Source: AC-32 sp035518635 (GTDB lineage Bacteria > Actinomycetota > Thermoleophilia > Gaiellales > Gaiellaceae). Taken from it: a stretch of DNA of 64,000 bases. Below, piece after piece: positions 48,432-57,155 of the stretch. The stretch's first letter is position 1, and the number at the start of each line of letters is the position of its first letter. The notes under the pieces are model-generated. The model made no database searches. It was not told where the DNA came from and worked only from the letters and a program-made list of their open reading frames with translations. The translations under genes were made by a program, and so were the position numbers. The stretch covers positions 28,293-92,292 of the forward strand of contig DATIXI010000041.1 of the NCBI GenBank assembly GCA_035518635.1, written 5' to 3'.

Positions 48432-50400
48432 CACCGAGTTCAAGCTCGCGCGCGTCGAGACCGAGCGCGGCGCCGTCGCGCTGGTCACGATCGACAACGG
48501 CCAGGACTACACGAAGCCGACGTTCTTCGGGCGGGCCGCGCTCGAGTCGCTGGAGCGGCTGCTCCCACAGCTCGAGGACGGCGACTGGTCGGCCCTCGTC
48601 GTCACCGGGAAGCCGTTCGTCTTCGCGGCGGGGGCGGACATCAGCGAGTTCCCCGGAGCGACCCGCGAGCTCGCGATCGAGGGCAGCCGGGCGGGCCACG
48701 AGCTCTTCGGCCGGATCCGCGCCCTCCCGTACCCGACGGTCGCCGCCGTCAACGGCGCGTGCCTCGGCGGCGGGGTCGAGCTCGCGCTTCACTGCGACGC
48801 GCGTGCCGTCTCGACCGCCGTCCGACACTTCGCCTGCCCCGAGTGCTTCCTCGGGATCGTGCCGGCCTGGGGCGGCACCCAGCTCGTCCCGCGACTGGTG
48901 GGCGTCGAGACGGCGGTGAAGTTCGTGGTCGAGAACCCAATGCGCCAGAACCGGCTCCTGACCGGCCCGAGCGCGTTCGAGCTCGGCTTCGCCGACCGCC
49001 TCCTCGAGCCCGCGGAGTTCGTCGACGAGTCGATCGCGTTCGCGCTCGAGCTCGCAGCCGCAGGGACACGTCCGGGGGACAGTCCCTCGGACCTTGCTGC
49101 AGAGGACGTGATCCGGAAGGCCCGTGCTCGGTTGGACGGGCAGGTGCACGGCGCCGCGCCCGCTCCGTACAAGGCACTCGACCTGATCGAGGGCGCGTGC
49201 TCCGGCTGGTCGCTCGAGGACGGCTACCGGGCCGAGGAAGAGGCGGTCGGCGAGCTGTTGCCCGGCCGCGAGGCCCAGGCGTCGCTCTACGCCTTCGACC
49301 TCGTCGAGCGGCGGGCGAAGAACCCGCCGGGCCGCCCGGAGGCCGAGCCCAGGCCCGTGCGCAAGGTCGGGATCGTCGGCGCCGGTCTCATGGCCGCGCA
49401 GCTCGCCACGCTCGTCCTCCGCCGTCTCGAGGTACCCGTCGCCATGCGCGACGTGAGCGAGGAAGCCCTGACGAACGCGCGCGAGAGCATCGAGTCGGAC
49501 CTGCACGAGCAGGTCGCAAAGGGCCGGTACGACGAGGGCAAGGCCCGCTTTCTCGCGTCGCTGGTGTCCACCTCGACCGGATACGAGCACTTCGTGGACT
49601 GCGACCTCGTGATCGAGGCGATCTTCGAGGAGCTCGAAGCGAAGCGACAGGTCTTCGCGGAGCTCCGCGAGCACGTCGAGCAGCCCGAGTGCGTCCTCGC
49701 CACGAACACGTCGAGCCTCTCGGTCGCCGAGATGGGTGCGGACGTCGGCATCCACTTCTTCAACCCGGTCGCCCTGCTCCCGCTGGTCGAGCTCGTCCGC
49801 ACGGACGACACCGACGACGCGACGCTCGCCACCGCGTGGGCTTTCGCCGAGGAGCTGCGCAAGCGTCCCGTCCTGGTCGAGGATGCGCCCGCGTTCGTCG
49901 TCAACCGCGTCCTCACGCGGCTGATGGCCGTCGTCCTCGACGCCCTCGAGCACGGCAACACCACCGACGAGGCGGACGAGGCGATCCTTCGGCTGGGCCT
50001 GCCGATGGCCCCGTCCGTGCTCCTCCAGATGGTCGGCCCCCGAGTCGCCAACCACGTGCTCGGGACCCTCCACGACGCCTACCCGGACCGATTCGCGCTC
50101 TCGCCCACGCTCGCCAACTACGCCGCGGGCAAGGACGAGATCGCGGTGCAGGAGGACGACCCGAGAACCGAGGACGAGATTCTCGAGGCCGCGCTCGAGG
50201 CGGTCGCCGACGAGATCCGCCACCTCCTCGACGAGGGGGTCGTCGCCGAGGCGAAGGACGTGGACACCGCGCTCCTCCTCGGCGCCGGCTGGCCGTTCTG
50301 GCTCGGCGGGATCACCAAGTTCCTCGACCAGACCGGCAGATCGGAGAAGATGTTCGGGCGCCGGTTCGCCGACATGGGCACAGTGGCGCCGACGAGATGA
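48424..50400 (+). CDS. FadB-like enoyl-CoA hydratase / 3-hydroxyacyl-CoA dehydrogenase
   Basis: 658 aa if started at CTG 48424. In this frame a stop at 48406 lies upstream and no ATG, GTG or TTG occurs for more than 100 codons, yet homology-type sequence begins with the first codons (ADTEFKLARVETERGAVALVTIDN). Crotonase domain: AAGADISEF, NGACLGGGVELALHCDARAV, PECFLGIVPAWGGTQ. Dehydrogenase domain from about residue 315: VGIVGAGLMAAQLA, NTSSLSVAEMG, GIHFFNPVALLPLVELV, EDAPAFVVNRVL. Forms the multienzyme beta-oxidation pair with the thiolase just upstream. Confidence 0.9.
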   Translation: MADTEFKLARVETERGAVALVTIDNGQDYTKPTFFGRAALESLERLLPQLEDGDWSALVVTGKPFVFAAGADISEFPGATRELAIEGSRAGHELFGRIRALPYPTVAAVNGACLGGGVELALHCDARAVSTAVRHFACPECFLGIVPAWGGTQLVPRLVGVETAVKFVVENPMRQNRLLTGPSAFELGFADRLLEPAEFVDESIAFALELAAAGTRPGDSPSDLAAEDVIRKARARLDGQVHGAAPAPYKALDLIEGACSGWSLEDGYRAEEEAVGELLPGREAQASLYAFDLVERRAKNPPGRPEAEPRPVRKVGIVGAGLMAAQLATLVLRRLEVPVAMRDVSEEALTNARESIESDLHEQVAKGRYDEGKARFLASLVSTSTGYEHFVDCDLVIEAIFEELEAKRQVFAELREHVEQPECVLATNTSSLSVAEMGADVGIHFFNPVALLPLVELVRTDDTDDATLATAWAFAEELRKRPVLVEDAPAFVVNRVLTRLMAVVLDALEHGNTTDEADEAILRLGLPMAPSVLLQMVGPRVANHVLGTLHDAYPDRFALSPTLANYAAGKDEIAVQEDDPRTEDEILEAALEAVADEIRHLLDEGVVAEAKDVDTALLLGAGWPFWLGGITKFLDQTGRSEKMFGRRFADMGTVAPTR

Positions 50401-50984
50401 CAGACGACTGGCGCATCCGGATCGAGCTCGCCGAGGAGCAGCACGCCGAGTCGCTGCTCGACCGGCTCGGCCTCGATCTCGGCTCGGACGAGGCGAAACG
50501 GCTCGCGCAGGAGCTCGAAGGACACCGCTTGGCCGTGTCGCGCGACGGAAGCGAGCTGTTCGTGTACGCATCCGCCCAGTCCGAGGCCGAGCAGGCAAAG
50601 CGCGTCGTCGAGGCCGAGCTGGCCGACGAAGGGCTGGAGGCGGAGATCGAGGTCGCGCACTGGCTCGCGGACGAGGACCGCTGGTCGACCGATCCACCCG
50701 GCGAGACCTGGGAGGAGGAAGAGCTCGAGCGCGGCTACGCGCCCTGGGAGGTGCGTGTCGAGCGAGAGTCGCACGAGGAGGCGCAGAAGCTCGCGGACGA
50801 GCTCGAGCGGGAAGGCTACGACGTCGTTCGCCGCTACCACTACCTGATCGTCGGCGCCGCCTCCGAGGAGGAAGCGCGCGAGCTCGCGCGCAGGGTGCAC
50901 GGCGAGGCCGAGCCGGGCGGAGAGGTCGTCTGGGAGGTCACCCCGCGGAACCCGTTCGCCGTCTTCGGCGGCCTCGGCGGCTGA
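50397..50984 (+). CDS. Acidic protein, possible tandem ferredoxin-like domains
   Basis: 195 aa. The ATG overlaps the FadB-like stop by 4 nt (ATGA). Two segments look alike: WRIRIELAEEQHAESLLDRLG with LAVSRDGSELFVYAS, and EVRVERESHEEAQKLADELEREGYDVVRRYHYLIVGAASEEEARELARRVH. Each suggests a beta-alpha-beta half of a ferredoxin-like or SPOR-like fold. Strongly acidic overall. No known family; the operon position suggests a role tied to fatty-acid oxidation, unproven. Confidence 0.75.
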   Translation: MTDDWRIRIELAEEQHAESLLDRLGLDLGSDEAKRLAQELEGHRLAVSRDGSELFVYASAQSEAEQAKRVVEAELADEGLEAEIEVAHWLADEDRWSTDPPGETWEEEELERGYAPWEVRVERESHEEAQKLADELEREGYDVVRRYHYLIVGAASEEEARELARRVHGEAEPGGEVVWEVTPRNPFAVFGGLGG

Positions 50985-51114
50985 GGAACAGGGCTCCAGA
51001 AAATCTCCAGCAACCGGGCGCGGATCGGTTATGCTCTGTGTGCGACGCTCGCCTAGGGGATCACCGCGGGCGCGCTCTCTTTCCGAGAAGGCAGCACAGG
51101 ACGTGCTGCCAGAC

Positions 51115-53574
51115 ATGCAAGAAGCGACCGAGCATCTGACCTTGACGTCGGAGGCTGAGGGCCTCAGTGCCTCCGCCCTCCGCGCCGAAGCCTGGGCCGG
51201 GGAGCCCTTCCTCCACCCCGATGAAGACCCCGACCTCGTTCTCGCGCCCGGAACCGCCCGGCGGCGGGCGCTCGACGACGCGATCACCGAGATCGAAGCG
51301 GGGGCGGACGAGCCCTCGTACGGCTGGAAGATCCGCTACGCGCTGATGCTCGGGCTCGAGCGGGTGCTCAGCGGGCAGCCGCCGCAGCTGGCCTCTGGCA
51401 CAGAGCTGCGCCGCCACCAGATCGACGCGCTCGCCGGGATGCTCACGGAGCTGATCGCCGCAACCCAGGTCGAGCCGGAGCTGAACGGCAACGGCGCGGC
51501 CGTCGAGGAGGTCGAGGTCGAGGAGGACGAGGACGACCTCGGCGTCCATCTCGAGGCGCGGCCCGACGATCTCGTGCTCCCCGAGGAGCACGCCGGCCGC
51601 GACCCGGGCGCGAGCCGCCGCTACCGGTTCCGGCACCCGACGGCCTCGGGCAAGACGATCGCCGCCGCCGGCTTCGTCGAGGCCGCGCGAACGCTCGGCG
51701 TCCTGATCCTCACGCACCGCCGCCTGCTCGTCACGCAGTTCCACCGCGAGCTGACCGCCGAGGGCTACGGCGAGCGTTTTGCGGATGCGATCGAGAAAGG
51801 CCACGCGCTCCCGAGGCGCAACCCGGTCACGGTGCAGACGTACGCGTGGTTCGCGCGCCACTGGCGCGACCTCGACCCGCATGCGTACCAGCTCGTGATC
51901 TGCGACGAGGCGCACACCGCGCTCGGCGAGAAGACGAGCACCGCGATCCGCGGCTTCTCGGAGCCCCTCTTCATCGGCATGACCGCGACCGAGCAGCTGA
52001 TCGCCAAGCAGGTCTCGGACGTCTTCCCGGCCTCGATCGACGAGCTCCCGCTCGGGGACGCCGCGCGGAGGGGCCTGATCGCGCCGCTGCGGTGCCTACG
52101 CGTCCCACCGGCCGCGGCAATCTCGTCGGTCCCGATCGTCGGAGGCGACTTCGAGGAGCAGGCGCTGGCCGCCGTCCTCGACCACAAGGCGCTCAACCAG
52201 GCCGCTGCGAGCCTCTACCGCGATCGGTTCGAGAACACGCCCGGGATCGTCTACGCGGCAGGCGTCGACCACGCGTACAACCTGGCGAAGGAGTTCCGGG
52301 CCGCGGGGCTGAAGGCCCAGGCGGTCAGCGGGCGGACGCCGCCGGTTCAGCTCGCCGAGACGCTCGCCGCCTACGAGCGCGGAGAGATCAACGTGCTCGT
52401 CAACGCGATGCTGCTCGCCGAGGGTTGGAACTCGCCGCGGGCGACCGTCTGCATGCATCTCGCGCCGACGGCCTCGAAACGCGTCTACCAGCAGCGCATC
52501 GGCCGGATCATGCGCACCCACCCACGCAAGGAGGCAGGCGTCGTCGTCGACTTCGTCTCGAAAGCCGCGACGCACAGCGAGCGGGTCGTCTCGCTCCACA
52601 GCCTCCTCGACGCGGACTTCTACCGTGAAGGCGCCCGCGTCACCCCGGCTCCGCGGCGACGGATGCAGCGGCGCGCGCGACGGAAGCTCTCGCCCGCGCC
52701 CTGGCTCGTGCCGGTGACCCCGGACGTCAAGCGCCGGCTCGCCGTCATCACGCGGGAGTGGCAGCGGGTCGATCCACGCTACCTCGACGACGACGAGCAG
52801 CTCTACTGGGCGACGATCGCGGGCCGCAACGTGCGCTTCGACGAGCGCGTCGAGTTCGTCAAGAAGTTCACCGAGGGCAAGGCGAGCAAGGGCGCGCTCG
52901 AGCAGTTCCTGATGGCGTGCGCGGCAGAGAACCCGAACCGCCGCCTGCGCCTGACCGCGCTCGCCGACCGCGTCTCGATGACCGTCGACCGGGCCAGCTT
53001 CGACGACCTCGTCACGCTCGTGACCCAGGCGCCGACCTGGGAGAAGGACCGCGTCCATGGCGTGCGTACGCTGCTGCGGGCGCTCGGCGAGGGCAAGGTC
53101 GACGCGCCGGAGCAGATCCTGGCGCGCTGGACGTGGAGGCTCGCGCGCGCGACGCGCAAGGTGCAGGACCGCCGGGCGAGCGGAGAGTTCCCCGAGGCCA
53201 AGCGCCTGCTCGGAGCGCTCGCCAACTCGCGCGGGCACCGGCACGAGGAGAACGCTGCGAAGCTCGTGAACGCAGCGCTCGAGCAGCCGCGGGAGGTCGG
53301 CGCAGCGCTGCTCGCCTCCGCGGAGGGGTACACGCCGCGGGCGAACAAGCTCATCGACGCTGCCCGCGAGCGGCTCGGGACGATCGAGGAGGTCGCGAAC
53401 GCGCTCGCCGACAACCTCCCCGCGCCGAAGGCTCCGTCCGGCCGCTCGCGCAGGCGACGGCGCAAGCGCAAGAAGAAGGGCCGCGCCCAGACGCAGGCCC
53501 AGCAGCGGAACGGCGCAGCAGCCAAGCAGAAGCCGGAGCCGCAGGCCGAAACCGCCCCGGCCCCAGAAACGTAG
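51115..53574 (+). CDS. DEAD/DEAH-box superfamily 2 helicase
   Basis: 819 aa from ATG 51115 (an ATG at 51031 and a GTG at 51103 are in frame; no clear ribosome-binding site decides). Helicase core: motif I variant PTASGKTIAAAGF, motif II CDEAHTALG, motif III GMTAT, then VNAMLLAEGWNSPRATVCMHLAPTASKRVYQQRIGRIMR covering motifs V-VI. The N-terminal 100 residues have a conserved acidic insert (EEVEVEEDEDDLG). The C-terminal tail is very basic then Gln/Ala-rich (RRRRKRKKKGRAQTQAQQRN), a likely nucleic-acid tether. Role in DNA repair or RNA metabolism cannot be read. Confidence 0.88.
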   Translation: MQEATEHLTLTSEAEGLSASALRAEAWAGEPFLHPDEDPDLVLAPGTARRRALDDAITEIEAGADEPSYGWKIRYALMLGLERVLSGQPPQLASGTELRRHQIDALAGMLTELIAATQVEPELNGNGAAVEEVEVEEDEDDLGVHLEARPDDLVLPEEHAGRDPGASRRYRFRHPTASGKTIAAAGFVEAARTLGVLILTHRRLLVTQFHRELTAEGYGERFADAIEKGHALPRRNPVTVQTYAWFARHWRDLDPHAYQLVICDEAHTALGEKTSTAIRGFSEPLFIGMTATEQLIAKQVSDVFPASIDELPLGDAARRGLIAPLRCLRVPPAAAISSVPIVGGDFEEQALAAVLDHKALNQAAASLYRDRFENTPGIVYAAGVDHAYNLAKEFRAAGLKAQAVSGRTPPVQLAETLAAYERGEINVLVNAMLLAEGWNSPRATVCMHLAPTASKRVYQQRIGRIMRTHPRKEAGVVVDFVSKAATHSERVVSLHSLLDADFYREGARVTPAPRRRMQRRARRKLSPAPWLVPVTPDVKRRLAVITREWQRVDPRYLDDDEQLYWATIAGRNVRFDERVEFVKKFTEGKASKGALEQFLMACAAENPNRRLRLTALADRVSMTVDRASFDDLVTLVTQAPTWEKDRVHGVRTLLRALGEGKVDAPEQILARWTWRLARATRKVQDRRASGEFPEAKRLLGALANSRGHRHEENAAKLVNAALEQPREVGAALLASAEGYTPRANKLIDAARERLGTIEEVANALADNLPAPKAPSGRSRRRRRKRKKKGRAQTQAQQRNGAAAKQKPEPQAETAPAPET

Positions 53575-53624
53575 GCGTCACTTGTGACGCCGCCAGAGAG
53601 GCAATCCGGTTTAGCCGGATTGCC
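53574..53624 (+). terminator. Tandem hairpins after helicase gene
   Basis: Hairpin 1 GGCGTCAC-TT-GTGACGCC (53574-53591) starts in the last base of the stop codon; hairpin 2 GGCAATCCGG-TTTAG-CCGGATTGCC (53600-53624), 10-bp perfect stem. No long T-run follows. Together they probably terminate the helicase transcript. Confidence 0.65.
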
Positions 53625-53652
53625 GTTGTAACGCCAGCAGCGGCAAAACGAC

Positions 53653-53658
53653 TACCTT
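53653..53658 (+). promoter_or_regulatory. -10 box (TACCTT) of dipZ-like gene
   Basis: TACCTT lies 8 nt before ATG 53667 with no ribosome-binding site between, consistent with a leaderless message starting just after the tandem hairpins. Confidence 0.4.
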
Positions 53659-53666
53659 CGTAACGA

Positions 53667-55292
53667 ATGCTTCTGTACGGCGTCGCCATCCTGGCGGGGG
53701 TCGTCACGGCGATCTCGCCGTGTGCCTATCCCGTGCTCCCGATCGTCTTCGCCGCGGGCGCGACCAGCGCCGGCAGCCGGCGCCGGCCCTACGCGATCCT
53801 CGCCGGGCTCATCTGCACGTTCCTGGCGTCGCTCTTGTTCCTCACGTGGCTGCTCTCGCTGCTGCACATCCCGGACGACTTCCTGCGGAACGTCTCGATC
53901 GCGCTGCTGTTCGTGGTCGGGATCGGCCTGATGATCCCGCAGATCGGGCGCCTGCTCGAGCGGCCGTTCACGCGGCTGTCGCGGCGCCCGGCCGGCGACC
54001 TCGGCGGCGGGTTCCTGCTCGGCGCCGGGCTCGGGCTCGTCTTCGCCCCGTGCGCGGGAACGATCCTCGCCGCGGTCGCGGGTGCCTCGGCGACAACTGC
54101 GGGCGTCCAGCGCGTCGCGCTCGCGTTTGCATACACGATCGGGGTCGCGGTGCCGCTGCTCCTGATCGCAATGGCCGCGCAGAGAGGCGCGGAGCGACCG
54201 AGCATCCTCCGCGCCGACATCGGCCGCGTCCGCGCGTTGCTCGGCGCGATCATCGCCGCCGCAGCGGTCCTGCTCGCCTTCGGCGTTGACACCTCGCTCC
54301 AGCGGCTGGTCCCCGACTACACGCAGTCGCTCCAGGCCGCCGAGCGCTCGTGCACGATCCGCTCGGACCTCAACCAGCGCTGCGTGGCCGCGCACCCGGG
54401 GCCCGGGCTGAAGAACTACGGGCAGGCTCCGGGCTTCCGCGACATCACCGCGTGGATCAACAGCAAGCCGCTCACCATCTCGAGGCTGCGCGGCAAGGTC
54501 GTGCTCGTCGACTTCTGGACGTACTCGTGCGTCAACTGCCTCCGCACGCTCCCGCACCTGGAGGCCTGGTACGCGAAGTACCACAGGACCGGGCTCGAGA
54601 TCGTCGGAGTGCACACCCCCGAGTTCGCGTTCGAGCACGTGGTCTCGAACGTCCGCAAGGCGACGCGCGAGCTGGACGTGCGCTACCCGGTCGCGGTCGA
54701 CGACGACGCGGCGACCTGGGGCGCCTACCAAAACTCGTACTGGCCAGCCGAGTACCTAATCGACCGGCACGGGGACATCCGCGAGATCAAGGAGGGCGAG
54801 GGCGACTACGACACCACCGAGGCGAAGATCCGCGAGCTGCTCGGCGAGCAGGCCACCACCCGATACGCGGCGGTCCCCGACACCACACCCGACCACGCGC
54901 TCATGACGCCCGAGTCGTATCTCGGCTGGCAGCGGCTCGAGAACTACGTCGGCTCGCGGATCGTCCCCGGCCGCGAGAAGACCTACCAGTTCCCGCTCCA
55001 GGTGCCCCCGGACTCGCTCGCCTACGCAGGGAGGTGGACGGTCGGCCCGCAGCGAATCGTGGCCGGCAAGGGCGCCCGCCTGCGGCTGAACTTCCTCGCC
55101 CAGAACGTCTTCCTCGTGCTGGGCGGGCACGGGCGCGTGAGCGTCCTGGTCAACGGGCAGCCGGTCCGCACCGTCGACGTCGGCGGCATCAGCCGCCTGT
55201 ACACCCTGCAGCGTTACCCGAAGGAGCGGACCGGGCTGCTCGAGCTGCACTTCACGCCCGGGATCTCCGCGTACGCGTTCACCTTCGGCTAG
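53667..55292 (+). CDS. dipZ: DipZ-like CcdA-thioredoxin disulfide reductase
   Basis: 541 aa in three parts. The CcdA/DsbD membrane domain (about 1-220, six transmembrane segments) has conserved Cys19 in SPCAYP and a second Cys in FAPCAGT. An extracytoplasmic thioredoxin/TlpA domain carries the redox pair Cys288-V-N-Cys291 in TYSCVNCLRTLP, not the usual CxxC residues CGPC. A C-terminal beta domain (about 430-541) is typical of mycobacterial DipZ. It passes electrons from cytoplasmic thioredoxin to extracytoplasmic substrates such as cytochrome c maturation proteins. Confidence 0.93.
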   Translation: MLLYGVAILAGVVTAISPCAYPVLPIVFAAGATSAGSRRRPYAILAGLICTFLASLLFLTWLLSLLHIPDDFLRNVSIALLFVVGIGLMIPQIGRLLERPFTRLSRRPAGDLGGGFLLGAGLGLVFAPCAGTILAAVAGASATTAGVQRVALAFAYTIGVAVPLLLIAMAAQRGAERPSILRADIGRVRALLGAIIAAAAVLLAFGVDTSLQRLVPDYTQSLQAAERSCTIRSDLNQRCVAAHPGPGLKNYGQAPGFRDITAWINSKPLTISRLRGKVVLVDFWTYSCVNCLRTLPHLEAWYAKYHRTGLEIVGVHTPEFAFEHVVSNVRKATRELDVRYPVAVDDDAATWGAYQNSYWPAEYLIDRHGDIREIKEGEGDYDTTEAKIRELLGEQATTRYAAVPDTTPDHALMTPESYLGWQRLENYVGSRIVPGREKTYQFPLQVPPDSLAYAGRWTVGPQRIVAGKGARLRLNFLAQNVFLVLGGHGRVSVLVNGQPVRTVDVGGISRLYTLQRYPKERTGLLELHFTPGISAYAFTFG

Positions 55293-55319
55293 CGGCGATG
55301 GCTACGGCTAACGCCGAGG

Positions 55320-56210
55320 TTACTGCTCGCGGGCGGCGTCCTCGCCTCCGCCGTTCTGCTCGCGCTCGCGCAGGAAGCGCGTCAGCTCCGCCGCCAGCGC
55401 GTCGCCGGAGGGAAGGTCGGACGACTCCTCGAGCGTATCCGCCCGCCGCTCCAGCTCCTCGACGTAGGCCGCGGTCTCCTCGTCGGAGGCCACCGCCTCG
55501 CTGACCTGCTCTTCGTAGCTCGCCGCGGCCTCCTCGAGCTCGGCCACCTCGATCTCGACCCCGATCAGGTCGCCGAGCCGCTCGCAGAGCGCGACCGCGG
55601 CCCGCGGGCTCGGCGTCAAGGAAACGTAATGGGGCACCGCCGCCCACAGGCTCGCCGACGGGATCTCCGCGCGCTTGCACGCGTCGTGCAGGACGCCGAC
55701 GATCCCGGTCGGGCCCTCGTAGCGCGAGGCCGAGAGGCCGAGGCGCTGCACGAGCTCCGGATCGCTTGCGCTGCCAGTCACCGGAGAGGGCCGCGTGTGC
55801 GGGACGTCTGCGAGCAGCGCGCCGAGCGTGATCATCAGCTCGACGCCGAGCTCCTGCGCGAGGTCGATCAGCAGGTCGGCGAACGTGCGCCAGCGCAGGT
55901 TCGGCTCGATGCCGAGCAGCAGGACGATGTCGCGGTCGAGCCCTTCGGGCCGCGCATGGTAGAAGGCCGTCTCGGGCCAGTCGATCCGCCGCGTCATGCC
56001 CTCCTCGAGCGAGACGTGCGGACGGGTCGCCTGGAAGTCGAAGAACTCCTCGGGGTCGACGTCCGCGAACCGCTCGGCCTCCCACGTCTTGGCGAGATAG
56101 CCGGCCGCGAGGGATGCGGCCTGGGCCCCGTCGTTCCAGCCGCGAAACGCGCCGATCAGCACCGGCCGGGTGAGCTCCGGCCGCCGGTGGACACGAAGCT
56201 CGCCGGTCAT
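55320..56210 (-). CDS. PAC2-family protein
   Basis: 296 aa. PAC2 (proteasome assembly chaperone 2) domain: LIGAFRGWNDGAQAASLAAGYL, PEEFFDFQATRPHV, EPNLRWRTFADLLIDLAQELGV, LGALLADVPHTRPSPVTG, SASLWAAVPHYVSLTPSPRA. A coiled acidic tail of about 60 residues follows (EEVSEAVASDEETAAYVEELERRA). Actinobacterial PAC2 proteins may assist the 20S proteasome; no proteasome genes are here. Start ATG 56210 lies 6 nt after TAGACT. Confidence 0.93.
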   Translation of the reverse strand: MTGELRVHRRPELTRPVLIGAFRGWNDGAQAASLAAGYLAKTWEAERFADVDPEEFFDFQATRPHVSLEEGMTRRIDWPETAFYHARPEGLDRDIVLLLGIEPNLRWRTFADLLIDLAQELGVELMITLGALLADVPHTRPSPVTGSASDPELVQRLGLSASRYEGPTGIVGVLHDACKRAEIPSASLWAAVPHYVSLTPSPRAAVALCERLGDLIGVEIEVAELEEAAASYEEQVSEAVASDEETAAYVEELERRADTLEESSDLPSGDALAAELTRFLREREQNGGGEDAAREQ

Positions 56211-56216
56211 GAGTCC

Positions 56217-56222
56217 AGTCTA
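56217..56222 (-). promoter_or_regulatory. -10 box (TAGACT) of PAC2 gene
   Basis: TAGACT on the minus strand, 6 nt before ATG 56210, no Shine-Dalgarno. It overlaps the stop region of ctaA. Confidence 0.5.
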
Positions 56223-57155
56223 CGTGCGGCTCGGAACAAGCGAGCGCGGCGGGCGCCAGAGAACCGTCACGAACGCCACGAGGAGCGCCCAGACGGCCGC
56301 GGCCAGGCCGACATGGACGAGGACGAGAGGCCAGGGCAGATGCGTGCGGTACTGGATCTCGCCGATCGTCATCTGCGCGAACAGGAGGCCGAGCACGCCG
56401 AGCGAGAAGACGAACAGGTTCGGCGCCCGCTCCCGCAGCGGCGCGAGATAGCCGGCGACGAAGACCAGGGCGACGGCAAACACGCCCACCGCAGCAGCGT
56501 GCGCGTAGATGAGCGGTTGCAGGCGCCAGAGGCGGTCGACATGCTCGGCGCCCGCCCCGGAGTGGGGGCCTGCCGCTGTCGCGAGGGTTCCCGTCACGAG
56601 CAGCGCCAGCCCGGCGACGACCACCGCGATCCCTCCCCAGCGCAGCTCCTTCGGCACGATCGGCTCTGCCCGACCGTGCGCGATGTTGATGGCCTCGAGC
56701 GCGAGCACGACCGCCCCCGCCAGCACAACCGCCGAGAGGAGCAGATGGGCGGCCACTATCGGCCAGCGAAGGTCCGTCTTGACCGCCAGGTAGCCGAGCG
56801 GCGCCTGCAGCAGCGTGCCGACGAAGACGGCGAGCGCGAGCCTCCGCGCCCACCGCGGGAGCGAGGGCGTGCGGAAGGCTGCGATGGCGGTCAGCAGCAC
56901 GATCAGGATCGTCACCGCGCCGATCGTCCGGTTCCCGAACTCGATGTACGCGTGGTAGTTCTTGGCCGGAAGCGGGTCGCCCTTCTCGCACCCGGGCCAG
57001 TGCCTGCAGCCGAGGCCCGAGCCCGTCAGCCGCACGGCGGCGCCCGTCACCATGATCAGCCAGAGGACGCCGACCGACGCCAGCGCCGGCCAGAGGAATT
57101 GCGTTGCCGAGAGCTCGAAGCTCCGGCGCTGCGCGGCGGTGGTTTCGACGTGCAC
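56220..57155 (-). CDS. ctaA: Heme A synthase
   Basis: 311 aa, eight transmembrane segments in two four-helix halves. VRLTGSGLGCRHWPGCEKG contains the Cys pair and Trp-Pro of CtaA; FGNRTIGAVT and WPIVAAHLLLS / YAHAAAVGVFAV / PWPLVLVHVGLAA hold the heme-ligand His residues. It oxidises heme O to heme A for aa3-type cytochrome oxidase. GTG overlaps the apgM stop by 1 nt (TAGTG). Confidence 0.93.
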   Translation of the reverse strand: MHVETTAAQRRSFELSATQFLWPALASVGVLWLIMVTGAAVRLTGSGLGCRHWPGCEKGDPLPAKNYHAYIEFGNRTIGAVTILIVLLTAIAAFRTPSLPRWARRLALAVFVGTLLQAPLGYLAVKTDLRWPIVAAHLLLSAVVLAGAVVLALEAINIAHGRAEPIVPKELRWGGIAVVVAGLALLVTGTLATAAGPHSGAGAEHVDRLWRLQPLIYAHAAAVGVFAVALVFVAGYLAPLRERAPNLFVFSLGVLGLLFAQMTIGEIQYRTHLPWPLVLVHVGLAAAVWALLVAFVTVLWRPPRSLVPSRT

